Origin: Isoetes taiwanensis
Taxonomy: Eukaryota; Streptophyta; Lycopodiopsida; Isoetales; Isoetaceae
Length of the DNA: 64,000 nt
Assembly (NCBI GenBank): GCA_021234155.1
Contig: JAJEKV010000020.1
Location: 7,860,563-7,924,562 of the forward strand
Direction: 5' to 3'
Part shown: in pieces, positions 48,097 through 58,699 of the stretch
Numbering within the stretch: the first letter of the stretch is position 1
Layout: each line of letters opens with the position of its first letter
The notes under the pieces: model-generated
Seen by the model: the letters and a program-made list of their open reading frames with translations, nothing else
The model's database searches: none
What the model was told of the DNA's origin: nothing
Made by a program: the position numbers and the translations under genes

Positions 48097-49319
48097 TGAC
48101 TTCATTGTACGTACATCCTTCACATGGCTGCAGCACTCAACGAAGGACATCCTATCCTTAGTGAAAGCACTCTTCTTGTATAAGACTTCCTTCTTTAAGC
48201 ACTGGTCTAAAACCCAAATGGTCTCAGCGTCGTCTAGCCCCTGAGTCTTTCTCATCTCTGTTATATTCAAGTCAAAGATGCTTACATCAACAGGAGGCAC
48301 CCTACCCATAGTATCTGGCAGCTTCCTTTGTGCATAAGCGTCCCAGAATTCATTCCACTTTTGCCATACTGCATCCTTACAAAACACAATCTTATACGAA
48401 AGTCCGTTGGGCTCGACACGCTAGATGAGCTTTCAGAAGGATCTGCAATGTCATCACCACCTTTTTTCTTTGATTTTCTTGCAGCTTTCTTCTTCTCCGG
48501 TATAATTGTCTGCGACAGAGTCCGCTCCAGCAGCTTGAAAGCCTCGGACTTTGACCCGCCGTCGGTGGGTAATGGGCAGCCATATTCCACCCATCGTTGA
48601 TTGGGGCGGGCGCAGCTTGCTCCACGTATGGACCGCCAAAAGTACGTGCATTGAATCGAAGATCGAGACAAGAAACACGCCGGTAGCGATTTCAATAGAA
48701 AAGATCAACCTCAAAGCACGCTGGCGTGAAATGAATTAAATACCAATGCAATTCACGCCAGCGCGGTGCTTCGAATCGGTTGAATTCACGCTTAGGCGTG
48801 CTTTGAATCGGTTGAATTCACGCCAGCGTGATTTCAAATGATTTGAAATCACGCCAGCGCGTGCTTTCAAATCAAATCAATTCACGCCAGCGCAGCTTTT
48901 TAACATTTCACCGCCCGAATTGGTTTGATTTGAAAGCACGCCTGGCGTGATTTGGTTTCATTACAGGAAATCACGCCTGGCGTGAATTGGTTTCATTTGA
49001 ATGAACGTCTGGCGTGAATATGAAAGTGCTAACATCCTAATACAGTTAGTTACCTTTTGTATAGAAATGTCTTCCCCATTTCATTCAAAGTTGCACTAAT
49101 CTCAGCCAAATCTGCAGGTGAAGTATTGGCATCCAAGATACGACACCTCCTATACGTATAGTGATTGTAGAACGCGTTTTGGCCTGTTTGTTCTGCCTGC
49201 CTGATGAGGGCCTTCTGTGCCTCAACAGAATGCTGCCCGTCGATGACGACGAATTTAATGTTATCCTTTAACATTACGTCCTCGAAGTTCGTCCACTCAG
49301 CGGGCTTGTTCGAGATCAT
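48097..49319 (-). pseudogene. Captured gene fragment with DGQH motif
   Basis: Minus-strand exon 1 (49,319-49,050) reads MISNKPAEWTNF ... FVVIDGQHSVEAQKALI ... EMGKTFLYKR and ends at a good donor (AAAG|GTAACT). An intron containing palindromic repeats follows. The next exon, from about 48,630, reads WVEYGCPLPTDGGSKSEAF and PEKKKAARKSKKKG, shifts frame once, then CKDAVWQKWNEFWDAYAQRK through SAFTKDRMSFVECCSHV to 48,097. IDGQH resembles DGQH-type ParB/DndB-like domains, but the family is not securely known. Both ends stop at the direct repeats, so the gene is truncated on both sides. Confidence 0.55.
48715..49020. repeat. Array of nine short palindromes (CACGCNNGCGTG type)
   Basis: About nine units occur at irregular 27-54-bp spacing. 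Each is built on CACGCCAGCGTG, CACGCTGGCGTG or CACGCCTGGCGTG, flanked by AATT or AAATC and linked by TTTCAAATCAAATC-like arms that are also inverted. They sit inside the intron of the captured gene fragment. Each unit can form a hairpin. The function is unknown. Confidence 0.8.
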
Positions 49320-49351
49320 CTAAGGTCATTTTAGTAATTTTCCCTTTTAGA
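49320..49351. repeat. 32-bp direct repeat, right copy
   Basis: Second copy of the 48,065-48,096 sequence, one mismatch in 32. It directly abuts the first codon of the captured fragment, with an in-frame TAG just upstream of the Met codon. Confidence 0.85.
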
Positions 49352-49599
49352 TATATACTGATTGAAGATATGGGTTTTGATAATGCAAACTTTCCATAGC
49401 TTTGGAGTTTATCACATCTTGGATCTTCATGCACTTCAAAATTATGAATCCCCTTGCCGTGTTCACTAATTTAGATAACATTGTCTATTGCACTTTTTCT
49501 TTTTTCAAAGTGAGATGAGGGTTTCAAATTGTCAAAAGCGTATTTCTTTTCCTTCCTATATAAAGTAATGTCCTATTTTTGTTCTCACCTATTTTCTTC

Positions 49600-50110
49600 C
49601 TTGAAAATTACCACAACATGACACGTGTGGACTCATTCATTGCGGGCATTTATGACGGACAATCCTGACATCTATATAATCATTTTTTTGTTCCAACACA
49701 TTTTCTCCTTTCAAAAATTACTTGGACGAGACACGTATACATGCTTATTTATTAGGGAGGATTTTGCGACGTCAACATCTCATTTATTAAAAAAGATTTT
49801 GTCACGTCAACCTAGGCATTAAATGAAGTCGATGGACTGATTTATTGCAGAAGATTTATATGCCTTGAAAGTTACAACAACATGGCACGTGTATAGACTC
49901 ATTCATTGCGGGCATTTATGGCGGACAATCATGACACCTATATAATCATTTTTTTGTTCTCACACATTTTCTCCCTTCAAAATTACTTGGAGGAGACACG
50001 TATACATGCTTATTTATTAGGGACGATTTCATGACGTCGACATCTCATTTATTACAGAAGATTTTGTGATGTCGATCTTGCCGATGGACTAATGTATTGC
50101 AAAAGATTTA
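49600..50110. repeat. 266-bp tandem duplication
   Basis: TGCGGGCATTTATG occurs at 49,641 and 49,907. The surrounding units share CTATATAATCATTTTTTTGT, GAGACACGTATACATGC and CATCTCATTTATTA. Both copies hold CACGTG and ACGTC-type motifs. The region is non-coding. Confidence 0.85.
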
Positions 50111-50440
50111 TACGCCATGCCACTGCCAAGATTTGAAAGTCCTGTTTCCTTCACGATTTCTCTTCTTGGGAGTGACTTCGCAAGATCTCAGATTTTCTTA
50201 AGCAAAAGATATTGTCTTTCAGAATTGTCAGTGGTATTTTGAAGTGGATTTGACTTGGATTTAACAAAGATTTAGTTGAATCTAGCTTGGATCAAAGCAG
50301 AACTGCCATGCTGTAAATGCCATGCCACGTCTACGAGAATTCTATGCCGGGTTATAGGACAAATCTTTATATAATGCAACTCTGAGCAGTCCTGCATTCT
50401 AGGGCTAGTGTATTACTACTGGAACAAAGGCCCATGTGCA
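50111..50440. other. Intergenic DNA, nothing recognised
   Basis: AT-rich sequence without an open frame of note or a repeat terminus. Confidence 0.45.
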
Positions 50441-50444
50441 TAAC

Positions 50445-50670
50445 CACTAAATTCTCTATTGAACCTTCACAATTAAACACCAATGGATAAATTTCAGACT
50501 ATGGTTTAGTTCAAACAAATAGAAGAACACATGTGCTTATTTTTAGAGGATGCATAAACACTAAATATCTATTGAACCTTCATAATTAAACAAGAATCAA
50601 TAAATTTTCGATTAGGGTTTAGTTCAAACAAATAGAAAAGGAAGGTGCTTTTTTTTGTCCTCTCTAGCAC
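50445..50670. repeat. 114-bp tandem duplication
   Basis: CACTAAAT starts at 50,445 and 50,559. The units share TCTATTGAACCTTCA, AATTAAACA and GGTTTAGTTCAAACAAATAG. Non-coding, in the distal upstream region of the P450. Confidence 0.8.
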
Positions 50671-50931
50671 TTAACATGTATTATCAAGGAAGCCAATACA
50701 CTTCATGCCGTAATACTTTATGTTAAGAGCTGCTTACGAGAAACCAATTGACCGTAGACTATGATACCTTATGCTAGAAGTTGCTCCATGTAACTAAATA
50801 TGCACAAAGTACTAGATGTTGCCATCTCTAATTAAGCATGGGTGAAAATATATGAATGGAATACACTAACTGACGGATGTAAGAGAACTTGCAAGGTTAT
50901 AACGTCCAATTCATTACCCTTGTCAAGTTGG

Positions 50932-51004
50932 CATAAAGTCAAAATAAATGGCCATGTTGACTTGTAAAAGTGTTGGCCTTGTTGACTTGAAAGGCTTGTT
51001 GACT
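50932..51004 (+). promoter_or_regulatory. W-box cluster upstream of the P450
   Basis: TTGACT occurs at 50,957, 50,982 and 50,999, and an inverted GTCAA at 50,932. That is four TTGAC cores within 73 bp, about 450-520 bp upstream of the P450 TATA box. TTGAC(T/C) is the WRKY-factor binding core, so defence- or wound-type induction is plausible but inferred. Confidence 0.5.
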
Positions 51005-51445
51005 TTGAGGCATGTCGATGGGTAATGGCATCTGTTTGCAAAAGATAGACTAGAATGCGTAATAAGAGGGAGAAGCTACTAGGATAAAATACCAATCTCT
51101 CAATGGAAACTAGAATAATAAGTCAAACCACACTCATAAGTGTGCCACCTGAGAAAGAAACAAAATAAAGAGGTACAACAAGAGAAGGAAATCTAAGGAC
51201 GTCTTTGGCAAGGCGTGTTTTTTATGATAGTGCAAAGAATTGGAACCTTAAAAGACATGTGGCGTGGTGTTGACCTAGTAAGAATATTATATGGACAACT
51301 GTGTAACAAAAAAACACAAAAAGACACGCATTTGTATCTGACAAACTAGACACATTCCAAGTTGTCCAGAAGTTCGTGCAGTAATGGTTTCCGAGTCTAG
51401 TAATTTTCTGGAGCTGCTTCCTTCCAAGGCTGCTACCATAAACTC

Positions 51446-51453
51446 TATATAAA
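51446..51453 (+). promoter_or_regulatory. TATA box of the P450
   Basis: TATATAAA lies 168 bp upstream of the P450 ATG. A start site about 30 bp downstream would give a leader of roughly 135 nt that includes the poly(A) run. It is the only strong TATA in the proximal upstream region. Confidence 0.65.
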
Positions 51454-51556
51454 CTTGCTCCCATATGGTTCTGCTGCATCATTCGCCCATACAACAAGCG
51501 TTCATTCTGAGCCAGGGAAGCAATATAGTTCTCAATATAGTTTTCTCGTTCTCCAC

Positions 51557-51579
51557 AAAAAAAAAAAAAAAAAAAAAAA
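51557..51579 (+). repeat. 23-nt poly(A) run in the P450 leader
   Basis: An uninterrupted run of 23 A residues sits 34 bp before the P450 start codon, within the predicted 5' UTR. It could affect translation or transcript slippage, or be a retroposition scar. Its length may be affected by sequencing error. Confidence 0.9.
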
Positions 51580-51613
51580 GAACTACTTTAGTACTTACTG
51601 TCATCTCAGCTCC

Positions 51614-53189
51614 ATGGCGTTTTTTCATCTTATCTCCGCTTCAAAGCTTCTCCTCTCCTGGATCATTCCAGCAGCTGTCCTCCTCCTCCTTGTTACAAGA
51701 AGAAAGAAATCCAGAATGCCTCCAGGTCCTTTTGGGATTCCAATATTTGGATCCCTTTTCAGCCTCAAGGCTCCAGTTTACAAATCTATGAAAGACTTGG
51801 CCAAAATATATGGGCCAATTATGACTGTGAAGTTTGGAGCCTTCCCAAATGTCATCATTTCCAACTCTAAATTGGCCAAGGAAGTTCTGAAAACTCACGA
51901 TAATGTTTTGGCATCTAGGCCTCCCACTGTATTCTCTAGCATAATGATTTCTTCTGGGGTGGATATGGTGTGGAGCCCGTTAGGGCAGCAATGGCAGGAA
52001 AACCGAAAGCTTGTCAACACTGAATTATTGTCTGCAAATAGTCTGAAGAAATTCAAAGGAACAAGGCAAACTAATATTGCTAAACTCATCGAGGATCTCA
52101 GAGTTCCTGCAGAAAATTCCACACCAGTTGTTATGAGGAAATACCTCTGGAATGTTGTGGTGAACAACATGTCTAGAATGGTTATGGGTAGCCACTATTC
52201 AGGAGACAAATTTGAAGCTCAAGAAATCAAACAAATTGTTTCTGATACACTTAGAATAGGAAACTTGTTCAATCTGGGGGACTTTATTCCTTTTCTCCGC
52301 AAACTGGACTCCAATGGATATACCAAGAGTATCAAGCAGTATAAGTCCACCATGGATCGAATAAGCTATAAAATTCTGGCAGATTATAGGAGCAGAAATT
52401 TGGGGTCAGAGGAGTCCTTTGTAAACACGCTACTACAGCTGAACAAGAGCAGCCAAATTGATGACCCTACTGTTGGAAACATGATATGGGTATGTGATGC
52501 AAGGCTTTAAATTTGACTGAACTTTTTTCTTATTTCATGCCATGAAATGATACTAATGGGTGTCTAACTTTACTGTTCAGAATATGATGGCTGCTGGAAC
52601 GGACACCATTGCAGGAAGCACGGAGTGGGCCATAGCTGAGCTCCTGATACATGCTGATAAGCAAGCCAAAGTTCAAAGAGAAATTGATTTAATAGTAGGA
52701 AGAAACAGAAACGTGGAAGAAGAAGATCTTGACAAGCTAAAATATCTCAATTGGGTGTACAAAGAAACCCTACGTCTGCATCCACCAACGGCCATGATGC
52801 TGCCACATTATAGCACCCAAGACTGCAACATTGCTGGATTTGACATACCTGCTAACACTGCAGTCCATGTGAATGTGTTTGCCATCAACAGGGACCCTGA
52901 CAACTGGGAAAATCCTGAACAATTCATGCCTGAAAGGTTTGAGAAGGAGGATGTAGACATGCGAGGTTATGATTTTCGCCTCTTACCTTTTGGAGCAGGG
53001 AGAAGGATTTGTCCAGGTGCTAGAATGGCTATCCTCAGCTCTACCCTCATACTTGCCAACCTGCTCCAAAAGTATGACCTGCTAATCCCACAGGAAACAA
53101 GGCCCCAGGATGTGGACATGGTTGAAGAATTTGGTATTGTACAGTGCATGAGAACCCCTGTCTCTGCTGTCTTGAGGCGTAGGGCCTAG
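51614..53189 (+). CDS. Cytochrome P450, CYP71 clan
   Basis: A heme monooxygenase of the endoplasmic reticulum. Two exons (51,614-52,489 and 52,581-53,189) with a 91-nt phase-0 intron encode 494 residues, normal for the family. Visible: hydrophobic anchor about 10-28 followed by RRKK; PPGP at 36-39; I-helix AGTDT at 297-301; ExxR (ETLR) at 354-357; PERF at 409-412; heme loop FGAGRRICPG with Cys436. The start at 51,614 gives the proper anchor; an upstream in-frame Met at 51,455 would place the poly(A)-encoded Lys run in front of it. EDVDMRGYDFRLLPFGAGRR resembles CYP98-type sequences, but the family and substrate cannot be fixed. No lesion is seen. Confidence 0.93.
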
Positions 53190-53680
53190 GTTAAGCTGCC
53201 AATAACCTGAAACATATGAGTAAACTGTAAATGATGTACAACACCACATTTCTATTCTAACCAATTCTTTGCTCACCATGTTATGCTCAGTTTGCATCAT
53301 TGTGCTATTTATCGTTTTTCTTGTGGCAAACTGTGACCTATCTCACCAATTATAAGTCAGTCCTTAACCAATATGAAAGGAACATTCTAAAGTAATTCTA
53401 CTCAAACATCATTCTTGAATAAAGTTCCTGTGCTGTTCCCATAATAAATCTGTGGCATTCTCCTTGGCTATATGTGATGTTTTCACAAACAAGCAAACAA
53501 AGACATAGTACTATGTTGAGATCTAAACCTTACTAGTAGCTTGAATACTCCTAAAAGATGGTAAATGTAGCAGGAAATATATCAGAAGCATCCTGCGTTA
53601 TTATACAAAGATAGTCAATATCGAAAACCATTTCAGCATTATTTTAAGAGCCGCATAAGTCTTTCAACATCTGAAACACC
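53190..53680. other. P450 3' flank
   Basis: No gene is present. An AATAAA near 53,418, about 230 bp after the stop, could serve as the polyadenylation signal. Confidence 0.4.
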
Positions 53681-54171
53681 TTATTAAAATGCCCTTATGT
53701 TTTGACGAATTTCACTAGATGCCCCTAAGTTTCCATAATTTTACTAAATGCCCTTGGTCAACGTATACGCTTCTGTAATATTTCAAGTTTCCACAAAATG
53801 CCCTTCACTTTTTCGTATTCAACAGAATACCCTTTTTCAACGAATATTATTTTGGCATCGTTTTTGGATCAAAGCCTACTTTTGTGCATGATTCTTCAAA
53901 AAGAAAAAGAAAGCACATGTGGCTCCATCGAATTTGCTTCTAATTGAAACTCATTCTGCTCCGTCAAGTTTTGCTTTCTCCATTGATTTTTGCTCACAGG
54001 CTCTCACGATTTTCAGGGTATTTGAATAACGTAAATCTTAAGGGTATTTGAATAATTCTCAAAAATACAAAATATATTATACGTTGACCAGGGGCATTTG
54101 GTGAAATTATGAAAAGTTAGGGGTATCTTGTGAAATTAGTCAAAACATAAGGGCATTTTGTAGTTTTTCCC
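53681..54171. mobile_element. MULE-type foldback element
   Basis: The left segment (AAAATGCCCTTATGTTTTGAC through CCTTGGTCAACGTATA) is inverted at the right (TATACGTTGACCAGGGGC through CATAAGGGCATTTTG). Arms are about 90 bp and the element about 490 bp. The right tip ends TAGTTTTTCCC, a MULE-type terminus. The left tip is eroded, so no target duplication can be read. Non-coding interior. Confidence 0.65.
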
Positions 54172-54475
54172 TTAAAATTAATTGTTGCAAGAACGAAGCT
54201 AATCTATCATTGTCTTCTGAATACTAAGAAGTCAAACACCACACGAATATTACCATAAGAAATTTCAATAGACGATTTTCAGCATACGATCTAGCTTTAT
54301 TGTGGAGAATAGCACACCTGTTTCAAATGCGAAAATCCAAGAATCGACGCGGCAATAAGATAGCGCGAATTTACGGCATCTGCGAAAGGTCTGGTCGGTA
54401 AAAAGGAGAACAAAACGAAGCGGCCCTTTTTCCTTCGAATTTTTACCTTTAATTGCCTTTAAATCCATCATTCGA
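54172..54475. other. Upstream region of the DUF1644 gene
   Basis: No open frame or repeat terminus was recognised. It presumably contains the DUF1644 promoter, whose TATA box is at 54,476. Confidence 0.45.
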
Positions 54476-54483
54476 TATATAAA
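54476..54483 (+). promoter_or_regulatory. TATA box of the DUF1644 gene
   Basis: TATATAAA ends 55 bp before the DUF1644 ATG at 54,538, consistent with a leader of about 25-30 nt. It supports 54,538 as the natural start. Confidence 0.5.
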
Positions 54484-54661
54484 CACAGGAAGAGCTTGTT
54501 CCACGATAAGATTTCGTGCAGATTTTGAGTAGTTTCTATGGCTGGTATAAAACATGATGGATCTGGCGATTTAACAAAGGACAATAACATATGCTCCACC
54601 CACATGGATCTGCCACATAATGCAGTCCTCCCGGTTTGTTCATCTCATACAAAAGATTATA

Positions 54662-55615
54662 GGGAAAATTGTAAAAATGCCCTTGTATTTTCTTGTAATT
54701 ATTGAAATGCCCTTGTATTTTCATTATTTGTCAAAATACCCCTGTAGCGAACCTGTTCCCTGTAGCAACCCCCTGTTCCTTATACAGGGGTTTGTGCAAT
54801 GAGACGAGCCCAAAAACTGGTATTGGGGCACGATTTGGTGCGGCAATCAGAAATTCTCTATCAGATCTGTACACATCAAAGCCCTATTTGCATCGAGTTT
54901 CTGCACAGTATGCTTGAAATTCACAAATATTTTCTTCTGATCATCCGTGTCACGTGTAAGGATTAAAGTCAAAACCTGGCAGTGCATAGGCCACATTTAT
55001 GCTCTCAACAGAGTTAAACGAGCCCCATGGCAAAGCAGGGAGCGTGGAACCCAACAGCGGCAGCCTTTCCTGCGCCCATAACGGTAAGAATTGAAACTAG
55101 CGATGTGGGATTTTTGGGTCGGAAACCAAAAGGAAAAGAAAATCTCCATCGCTCATATGGGAATTTTTCCATGCATCATCCGATTCAAACAAAAACAGAC
55201 AATGGGAGCTTAGAATCGCCGGATTTGGAGCAGAACAAGAGGAAAAGAAGCACACTTCATTAGGCACAGAAGCAGCGCCGAAGATGTATCAAATATGGAG
55301 GCAAAAAGGGCGAAAAGATCAACAGGGATTATAGGGTTCCTAAGATTCAGAAAAGGGAAAGGATCACAACCCAGAAAACAGGGCAGATTTGAGGAGGAAG
55401 GAAGCAAACAGATCAAAAAGGGAGAAATCCGAGCTTATTTCGACAGCTCAGATGAGGATCTAGGCGGGATTCATGGAATGGGTACTCCAAACCTGTTCGC
55501 TACAGGGGTTGCTACAGGGAACAGGTTCGCTACAGGGGTATTTTGACAAATAATGAAAATATAGGGGCATTTCAATAATTACAAGAAAATAGAAGGGCAT
55601 TTTTACAATTTTCCC
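54662..55615. mobile_element. MULE (Mutator-like) non-autonomous element
   Basis: This 954-bp element has long TIRs of about 125 bp. It begins GGGAAAATTGTAAAAATGCC and ends in the inverted equivalent GGCATTTTTACAATTTTCCC. An exact 9-bp target duplication AAGATTATA (54,653-54,661 and 55,616-55,624) is diagnostic of Mutator. The interior holds frames at 55,027-55,263 and 55,295-55,546 without recognised domains; captured host DNA is possible. It inserted into the first DUF1644 motif block. Confidence 0.93.
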
Positions 55616-55641
55616 AAGATTATATAGAAGGTTGTAATGAA

Positions 55642-55646
55642 TCCGA
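55642..55646. repeat. Copia target-site duplication, left (TCCGA)
   Basis: TCCGA directly precedes the 5' LTR and is repeated at 60,479-60,483 directly after the 3' LTR, proving a normal integrase-mediated insertion. Confidence 0.95.
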
Positions 55647-55923
55647 TGTTATCTGTTGTCAGAGATAACAGAAAATCCCGGGCAGAATTTGTTATATGGT
55701 CATAAAGATTCTGTTGTCAACAAACAGTTAGTTAAGACTTTAGTTAAGTCTTTATGTTTTCAGTTAGCACAAGTTCTATTTATATAGCATGATCGTGAGG
55801 ACACCATTCATCCTTTTGTGTGATCCCACTTGATCGTTGTCTTCTGTAGCAGTGCTTGTACGCCTGCATGTTATTTTCTTATCAAATTGAGCTTTCTATT
55901 TACATTCAATTTGAGTTTCAACA
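55647..55923 (+). repeat. Copia 5' LTR
   Basis: 277 bp, TGTT...AACA. Contains a TATA-like TTTATATAGC near 55,779. Differs from the 3' LTR only around 55,669-55,684 (AACAGAAAATCCCGGGCAG versus AACGTAAAAATCCCGCAG). Confidence 0.95.
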
Positions 55924-56009
55924 GGTTATGGGCCCACGAAGTGCTTAAACAAGACCGCTTAAGTCGTCTCTGTTTATCTGTTTATCGTCTGTTTTCTTTC
56001 CCTTTCGAC

Positions 56010-56890
56010 ATGGAAAATAGCATGCTGTCTGCATCAACCGCCTTTCGCACTGTACCTAAGTTCTCTGGCAAAGACTTCCAGATGTGGAAGTGGAGGATGC
56101 GTATGTTTTTGGAAGATCACAATCTTTGGGAGATTGTGGATCTCAACTCTTCTTCACCTGATGGAGATAATGTGTTACGGGGTCTTGTAGTGGATCTGAG
56201 TGCAGATCCAGAAAAGGATCCTAAAGAAGATCCCAAGAGGGGTCCTAAAGAAGATTCCAAGAGGGGTCTAACTGATCTGGAGAAAGATCGTAAGGCAAAG
56301 CTATGGCTGTGCCAAGGATTAGAAGACACCCCTGCAAGATTGGTCAAGGGTGCCAGAACCAGTCGAGAAATCATGAAAATTCTGGAGCATCACTATGCCT
56401 CAAGAAATGCTTCTCAACAGATGTTCTTTTCTGCACCCTTGACTTTTATGCTTTGAAGTTGTCTGAAAATGGGGATGTTACCGAGCATATCTGCAAAATG
56501 AAGGAACTCATTGACGATCTGGATGCCACTGGTGCAGAAGTCTCTGAGGATGAAAAAGTCTGCTTACTCCTTAACAGTTTGCCTCCAAATTTTGCTGGGC
56601 TAGTTATCAATCTCCAAGGCAGGGTTGAGGATTATTCTTTTGAAGTCGCTTCGATCGTGTTTCGAAGAAGCTCTGGCCAACAACAATGATCCCAATTGCT
56701 CCCTAAAGGTGAATCCTTGATGGTTGCTAAACTCGCGTGATCAAACGGATGCTTTGATGCTTGCAGACTCAAAGGATCACTCTAGAAGACCTCAAAATCG
56801 TCAGAATCGGCGTCCCAGGCCAGACAGGAGCACAATCAAATGTTTTCGATGTCAAGAAATGGGTCATTATGCCCAAGAATGCACTGCTCC
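56010..56890 (+). pseudogene. Copia gag remnant
   Basis: Starts MENSMLSAST at 56,010 with a UBN2-type capsid region (FSGKDFQMWKWRMRMFLEDH). The frame shifts near 56,440, continues as LSENGDVTEHICKMKELIDD, and is followed by a CCHC zinc knuckle CFRCQEMGHYAQEC at 56,841-56,882 in another frame. Nucleic-acid-binding coat protein; inactive here. Confidence 0.85.
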
Positions 56891-56989
56891 TGCACCTGTG
56901 AAGCAACGAAAGCCACAAGGAGAAGACTGGGTAATCCGGTGGAAGACCACAATTGCCTTGTTGAGGATTCATCCCTTGAATATTTATTT

Positions 56990-57940
56990 GTCGCCCATGA
57001 GCTCTCGACACACATCTCCATGCCTCGGTTCTTGGATTCCTGCCACAAGCCACATGACTCCCCTCAAGTCCAATTTTATCACCTACACTCCTCTTGAGGA
57101 CCCATCGATGTGTCAAAATGGGTGATCATTCTCGACAATTTGGCATTGCTTGATCTTGTTGAGATAACTCTTCCTTCCCAGGCATCAAGAAGTACGTCAA
57201 GGATGTCTTGCATGTTCCCGGGCTTTGCAAAAAGTCTTCTTTTACATTAGTCGACATTCGCGATGTTGGGCTTCTTGTCAAGTTTACTAGTGCAGAATGT
57301 CAAATATACAATGGTCTGGACAAACTCCTGTTCTCTGGCAGACGTTTTGGAAATCTGTATCAAGTCAGTGGCTTCCCTTCTTCTGTTGACTCTGCCAATC
57401 TTGCCTTCATACCACCTTCTCCACAAATCCCTTTGGCACTTCCTACTAGGCCACATTGGTTTCCACACTCTTGCTCGTTTATCCCAAAGAAGGGATCTGA
57501 TCACACATTCTCCTTCTCCATCTTCACCATGCAATGTTTGTCTCGTCAGCAAGAACACTCGCTCTTCCTTTCCTTTGTCCTCGCACAGAGCCACCAGACG
57601 CCTCCAGCTTGTTCACACGGATCTATGCGGACCAATTTCTCCACCCACACATTCTGGAGCACAATACGTACTGGTTTTTCTGGATGATCACAGCCGAGAG
57701 ATCTTCATTTTTTTGCTCAAAAGAAAACATGAGGTTTTTTCAAACTTTGTTTCTTTTATGACGAGGCTCGACTTTTTACAGACATTCCTTTGGCCATCCT
57801 GCAAGCCGATGGAGGTGGTGAATTCACCTCAAATGAATTTGCTCGGGCCAAATCAACATGGAATTCTAAGCATGAGGTTTCATCCCCGCACTCCCCGAGC
57901 AAAATGGGCGCGGCGTAAAGGGTAAATCGCACTTTGATTA
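56990..57940 (+). pseudogene. Copia protease and integrase remnant
   Basis: GSWIPATSHMTP near 57,030 matches the Copia protease site, with the catalytic Asp region altered. A gag-pre-integrase block (GHIGFHTLARLSQRRDL) and an integrase core (LQLVHTDLCGPISPP, LVFLDDHSREIFIFLL) follow at 57,450-57,730. The TPRQNG-type motif near 57,890 is scrambled by small indels. Several frame changes. Confidence 0.85.
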
Positions 57941-58699
57941 ACATGACTCGCATGATCTACTTATAGCTATGCAGTTCCAAAGAAAGTTTTGGGGAGAGGC
58001 TATCCATACTTTGCTTCCTATATCATCAACCGCATCCTCACTCTAGTATTGCTCACAAAATTCCCCATGAGATTTGGTCCGGTCGCCTTTTTTCCCTTAA
58101 ACATTTTCGTGTCTTTGGTCGCAAAGCTTTTGCTCATATCCCCGCCGCTAAGAGATCCAAGCTTGATCCCCAAGCCATTCCTTTGTATGTTTCTAGGGTA
58201 TTCCAACACCACCAAAGGCTATCGATTGCTTAATCTTGCCACTCACAAACTCCTTGTTACCCGCCATGCTACGCTCAATGAATATGAGAGTTGCTTTTCC
58301 TTCCATTACCTCATCCACTATTGAAGTCCCTATGGATTATGTGTTACCATCAGCCCCTTGCCTTGTGCCATCTCTTGCGCCCGATCACTCGGCAGGGCCT
58401 GCTCCAATCATGCCATCGTCTCATGATCATTCTCCAAAGACCCACCGCCGCTGCTTGATCCCATGTCACCACCATCTCATACGCATCCGGGATACTTCTC
58501 CATCGAGCCCCCGCAAGCTCTCCTCCCCATGCCGCAATCGCCAACCTCCCCGCTTGGACCCGTGATTACTGACATGTTGATGAAGAACCCATCATTGAAC
58601 CTCGCTCTTACTTTCGCAGGCCATGGCATCTCCTCATCATGCCTGGGTGGCTTCTTGCCATGCAAGCCGAGCCGCAATCTATCCATGCCAACCACACTT

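Noticed and set aside
51455-52510. P450 start at the upstream in-frame ATG (51,455), with read-through past 52,489
   Set aside because: The longer N-terminus would encode a Lys run from the poly(A) tract before the membrane anchor. The 3' extension is intron 1. The ATG at 51,614 and the donor at 52,490 give a standard P450.
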